From contig SLIA01000310.1 in assembly GCA_007135935.1 (NCBI GenBank), forward strand, positions 1-37,234: a stretch of DNA of 37,234 nt. Direction: 5' to 3'. The notes under the pieces are model-generated. The model did not search any database. It had not been told where the DNA came from and was given only the letters and a program-made list of their open reading frames with translations. A program made the translations under genes and the position numbers. The stretch is from Wenzhouxiangella sp. (GTDB lineage: Bacteria > Pseudomonadota > Gammaproteobacteria > Xanthomonadales > Wenzhouxiangellaceae). Shown piece by piece: positions 35,715-37,234 of this stretch (positions within the stretch are counted from its first letter, which is position 1; the number at the start of each line of letters is the position of its first letter).

Positions 35715-37234
35715 ATGTCCAAGTACACAAATATTGCCGCCGCACTAAGCAGCCAGGCCGAAACGCAGCCTGACGGGATTGCGCTGATCATGCCGACCCG
35801 GCGTACGGCCTCGGGGTGGGAGGATGTGCGCTATACCTACCGGGAGCTCGATGAGCTGACCGACCGGCTGGCGGCCGGGCTGCATGCCAACGGCATGGGG
35901 CCGGGGACGCGGGTGGCGTTCATGGTGCCGCCGTCGCTGGAGTTCTTCGCGCTGTTCTTTGCCTTCTTCAAGGCCGGCTGCGTGCCGGTGCTGGTGGATC
36001 CGGGCATTGGGCTCAAGCCGCTCAAGACCTGCCTGGGCGAGGCGAAACCACAGGCATTCATAGGCATCACCAAGGCTCAGGTGGCGCGGATGATTCTGGG
36101 CTGGGCGCGCGATTCCATCGAGACGGTGGTCAGCGTGGGTCCACGCCCGTTCTGGCAGGGGTTGCGATACCGGGATCTGCTCGAGGCCTCCGCTGATTCC
36201 TTCCAGGCGCCTGAAAGTGACCCCGACGGCGAGGCGGCCATCCTGTTCACTTCCGGCTCGACCGGCATCCCCAAGGGCGTGGTCTACCGGCATCGCCACA
36301 TGGTCGCGCAGGTCGAGCTGATGCGCGAGGCCTTCGGCATGAGCCCGGGCGAGGTGGATCTGCCCACCTTCCCGCCGTTTGCCCTGTTCGACCCCATGCT
36401 GGGCATGACCACGGTGATTCCGCAGATGGACTTCACCCGGCCGGCCAAGGCCGACCCCGACATGCTGGTGAGCATGATCGAGCAGTACCAGGTGACCAAC
36501 CTGTTCGGATCGCCTGCGCTGATGAATACCCTGAGCCGGCACCTGGTTACCAACGACCTGAAGCTGCCCGGCATTCGCCGCATGCTCTCGGCCGGTGCCC
36601 CGGTGCATCCGCACGTGATCGAGCGCATCCATACGGCCATCGAGCCGCCGGCCGATATCCACACCCCCTACGGGGCGACCGAGGCATTGCCGGTGGCCAC
36701 GGTGGCCGGGTGCGAGCTGGTCGGCGAGTTGTCCGACGGCAACCGCTCCGGGCAGGGTATCTGCGTGGGCCGGCCATTGCCGGCCAACGAGGTGCGCATC
36801 ATCCCGATTTCCGACGAGCCGATCGAGCTGACCGAATATGCCGGCGAGGTCGCCGACGGCGAGATCGGCGAGATCTGCGTGTGCGGCCCGACCGTGACCG
36901 ATACCTACTGGGAGCGCGAAAAGCAGACCCGCGAGGCCAAGATGACCGACAGCCAGGGCCGCATCTGGCACCGCATGGGCGATCTGGGCTGGATGGATGC
37001 CGACGGGCGGCTGTGGTATTGCGGGCGCAAGTCCGAGCGGGTGCGCACCGTCGCGGGCACGCTGTTTACCGAGTGTGTGGAAGGGCCGGTCAATGCCGTC
37101 GACGGCGTGTTCCGGTCGGCCCTGGTCGGGGTTGGCGAGCCCGGCGAGCAGGAGCCGGTCATCGTGGTCGAGCCGGAACAGGATGCCGACCGCGCGGCCG
37201 TGCAACGGCGGGTGCGCGAAGTGCTGGACTCGCG
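35715..37234 (+). CDS. oleC: OleC, AMP-dependent ligase family beta-lactone synthetase (3' truncated by window edge)
   Basis: Open frame from ATG 35715 to the window end (not in the ORF track): MSKYTNIAAALSSQAETQPDGIALIMPT..., AMP-binding motif AILFTSGSTGIPKGVVYRHRHMVAQVELMREAFG, TPYGATEALPVATV, WHRMGDLGWMDADGRLWYCGRKSERV. Confidence 0.92.
   Translation, partial: MSKYTNIAAALSSQAETQPDGIALIMPTRRTASGWEDVRYTYRELDELTDRLAAGLHANGMGPGTRVAFMVPPSLEFFALFFAFFKAGCVPVLVDPGIGLKPLKTCLGEAKPQAFIGITKAQVARMILGWARDSIETVVSVGPRPFWQGLRYRDLLEASADSFQAPESDPDGEAAILFTSGSTGIPKGVVYRHRHMVAQVELMREAFGMSPGEVDLPTFPPFALFDPMLGMTTVIPQMDFTRPAKADPDMLVSMIEQYQVTNLFGSPALMNTLSRHLVTNDLKLPGIRRMLSAGAPVHPHVIERIHTAIEPPADIHTPYGATEALPVATVAGCELVGELSDGNRSGQGICVGRPLPANEVRIIPISDEPIELTEYAGEVADGEIGEICVCGPTVTDTYWEREKQTREAKMTDSQGRIWHRMGDLGWMDADGRLWYCGRKSERVRTVAGTLFTECVEGPVNAVDGVFRSALVGVGEPGEQEPVIVVEPEQDADRAAVQRRVREVLDS

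Noticed and set aside
1-37234. tRNA, rRNA or prophage genes
   Set aside because: I saw no cloverleaf-like sequence, rRNA signature or phage structural protein in the intergenic gaps or ORFs; a covariance-model scan would be needed to exclude small ncRNAs.

Overview
This is a high-GC, probably gammaproteobacterial chromosomal window. Taxonomy is inferred from gene content and order only. From left to right it contains: (1) most of a division and cell wall (dcw) cluster, all on +: murE (5' truncated)-murF-mraY-ftsW-murG-murC-ddl-ftsQ-ftsA-ftsZ-lpxC; (2) a short DUF721/DciA-like gene (-), secA (+), a Nudix/ThiE-like fusion, a 4'-phosphopantetheinyl transferase and a PLD/cardiolipin-synthase-like lipoprotein; (3) ubiE-ubiJ-ubiB (-); (4) a DUF971 gene, an AbgT-family transporter and a GntP-like permease (-); (5) a TonB-dependent receptor and an SLC5-like hybrid histidine kinase (+); (6) a QEGLA-motif DUF1704 putative metallopeptidase (-), divergent from oleA-oleB-oleC (+, oleC runs off the window). 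The most unusual signal is not a gene. At least six intergenic gaps, all outside the dcw operon, contain short-unit tandem arrays with a strict 7, 8 or 9 bp period. Four of them are built as two arms facing each other in inverted orientation around a non-repetitive core. Their unit words differ but the architecture is shared. Two of them sit in the oleA/oleB and oleB/oleC junctions. I regard this as a candidate undescribed element family. It needs genome-wide and comparative searches that I cannot run here.
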